The notes under the pieces: model-generated
What the model saw: only the letters and a program-made list of their open reading frames with translations
What the model was told of the DNA's origin: nothing
Databases searched by the model: none
From: Hippophae tibetana
Lineage: Eukaryota; Streptophyta; Magnoliopsida; Rosales; Elaeagnaceae
Reading direction: 5' to 3'
Assembly: GCA_037013495.1 (NCBI GenBank)
Contig: CM072810.1
Location: 110,739,898-110,803,897 of the forward strand
Length of the DNA stretch: 64,000 nucleotides
In this document: positions 62,630 to 64,000 of the stretch, piece by piece
How the letters are laid out: every line of letters begins with the position of its first letter
How positions within the stretch are numbered: the first letter of the stretch is position 1
Translations under genes and position numbers: made by a program

Positions 62630-63148
62630 TGGGCACAACAGGTAAAAGTAAAATAAATTCAATAGAGAAATAATGACAATGGTAATTTAAAGTAAACCCT
62701 TTAATTTGGACTATGTTCATCGGACAAATTTCGAAAAATATTTTTTACATTAGTAAAATTAATAGGTACAAAATGAGAGATAATAAAACATATTGAGGTA
62801 AACCCAAAATAGTGACACATAAGTATTTCCCAAACTCACTATTTTGTCACTCATTTTTTAAAAAAATATCTCAAATATTTTTCCCACTCTCATACAAACA
62901 ATACTATTTTTCGTCAAAGAAAATTATTTTTTTGGCTTTGCTTTGCTTCTTTTTGGTGTCTCTCTTACGCAAAAACATTGTCTATCCTTTATATGGTCAG
63001 AAATTGGTCATAGAGTTAACCAAATTTTAACCACAAAAATATATAATTTTTTTAATTTGATAAATTTGTCAAATGTGATTGTATCTAAAATTTTTATTTT
63101 TCTTCCCCTTCCCCTTCCCCTTCCCCTTCCATATAGACAATACCTACA
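62630..63148 (-). repeat. Right LTR of copia element 3
   Basis: Begins TGGGCACAACAGG and ends TACCTACA. It contains a (TTCCCC)n microsatellite at about 63103-63130. Confidence 0.7.
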
Positions 63149-64000
63149 CTTTATTGAACAAAAATAGTTTAATTTTATATTCTCTTGAGGTTTTAAAAAA
63201 CTATAAAACACCCAAAAGCTTGGTAAATAGGCAATTACATCCCCTTTATTATTCTTTTATTACATTTTCAATTTCTTGATTTTTGTTAATTTACTTGCAA
63301 TAACATCCTCTAAAAAATAAAAATAAAAATAAAAATATTGAGAGAAATAGGATAATTGTTATTTTTTAAACCTATGGAGCCTTTTGTTATTTTAAAAAAA
63401 AACATGGAAGGATGTATTCGTAATTTATTCATAATTTAATTTATTTTAGAAAGTAAAGAAAAGGATCAAAGTAGAGTTTTGGGAATCAATAAAAAGTTAT
63501 AGCACTTGGGGTCAAGACTTTTGAACTATCCTTGTAATGGAGATTTGGGATATATTTTTTTAAAGAAAAAAATAAGTAGTGTTCTCTTAGTGATATTGAA
63601 TTGATAAAGATCAAACATGATACACTACAGTAAGACGCTATTGAAGTTGAAATTTCTAGCTGCTTTTTGCTCTCAGTTGCATGGTGATAATGAGTCAGCA
63701 ACCTCAGCTTATTTTGCACTAAGGTCTCAAATAAAGCGTTAGGATGACAGAGGAGTCAAATACTCCTCACACTGTTTGACACACATTATAGACTCTATTT
63801 TTAGATTGAGAATGTAATCCTATTATCAATACAAGAGGTGGGAAGAAAAGGATAAATGAGTCATATTAACTCTAGTGGACATATATTGAAATTCATCGAT
63901 TCTTACATGTGCATAATGTAATATTGAAATTGAGTCATATGGCTAATCAACGTACTTTGAAGTTTAGTGTATGTTGAATACATGTTTGATAAAACTATAT
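63149..64000. other. Unassigned sequence at the right edge
   Basis: No AFP second exon, no transposon domain and no other gene could be recognised. The sequence is less AT-rich after 63450 and may be single-copy, possibly more of the AFP intron. Confidence 0.4.

Larger units (their letters stand above)
58234..63148 (-). mobile_element. Ty1/copia LTR retrotransposon 3, broken, downstream of AFP exon 1
   Basis: A minus-strand element with LTRs of about 436 bp (left) and 519 bp (right). The primer-binding site is a variant of the initiator tRNA-Met type (TGGTATCAAAGT, 62613-62624). Parts in element order: gag remnants (about 61.8-62.6 kb), protease and zinc regions (about 61.5-61.8 kb), integrase (about 60.6-61.4 kb), reverse transcriptase (about 59.4-60.4 kb) and RNase H (about 58.9-59.1 kb, with a KLQKCVVLSTIETEF phrase close to Tnt1-type elements). 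A purine tract lies beside the left LTR. The LTRs differ at about 20% of sites by eye, which makes it the oldest of the three. There are many breaks. No clear target duplication. It lies opposite to the direction of AFP transcription. Confidence 0.88.

Noticed and set aside
63103-63130. TTCCCC repeats as telomere-like sequence
   Set aside because: The plant telomere unit is TTTAGGG or its reverse. This is a simple repeat inside an LTR.
1-64000. CRISPR arrays, bacterial operons or organelle insertions
   Set aside because: No regularly spaced identical repeats, no operon-like gene packing and no recognisable plastid or mitochondrial gene sequence was seen.

Overview
The window is nuclear DNA of a flowering plant, most likely a eudicot. 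It is very AT-rich between genes, host genes are split by short introns, and most of the sequence is transposon-derived (Ty1/copia, Ty3/gypsy, CACTA, small foldback elements). I cannot name the species. No bacterial, organellar, CRISPR, rRNA or functional tRNA feature was seen.

Host genes: (1) 1-601, minus, the first part of a SIK1-type Ste20/MAP4K kinase gene that runs off the left edge; (2) 13105-14548, minus, a complete two-exon SPIRAL1-like microtubule-associated protein, with a probable 5' UTR exon near 15950; (3) 28115-30449, minus, a complete two-exon P-class pentatricopeptide repeat protein, probably mitochondrial; (4) 32661-34790, plus, a phytocyanin (blue copper protein) pseudogene whose exon is split by a CACTA element; (5) 40191-44121, plus, a complete eight-exon G3BP-like NTF2/RRM/RGG protein with a 5' UTR intron and one GC-AG intron; (6) 57119-57869, plus, the first coding exon of an AFP/Ninja-family repressor of ABA signalling, whose C-terminal exon is not found before the window ends.

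Mobile DNA, left to right: copia element 1 (3785-9276, clean 5-bp target duplication); a 1.4-kb long inverted repeat (10690-12115) of unknown origin; a CACTA element with a Transposase_24/Ulp1-type gene (19224-24971, minus) abutting a copia fragment (24972-27416); a deleted CACTA derivative of the same family in opposite orientation (32775-34546); a dispersed repeat present twice in inverted orientation (35750-36345 and 52960-53455); a copia 5' fragment (44662-45300); copia element 2 (45700-50656); a gypsy-type gag fragment (about 51350-52560); and copia element 3 (58234-63148), which lies downstream of AFP exon 1, apparently in its intron. The three copia elements with two LTRs all lie on the minus strand and differ clearly in LTR divergence, so they inserted at different times. 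All retroelements are broken fossils.

The host genes do not form a pathway or cluster; they are independent loci separated by repeats. The observations most worth a second look are the long inverted repeat that could give a hairpin RNA, the CACTA pair and its disruption of the phytocyanin gene, the GC-AG intron of the G3BP gene, the ACGT-box cluster upstream of the AFP gene, and the separation of AFP exon 1 from the rest of its gene.
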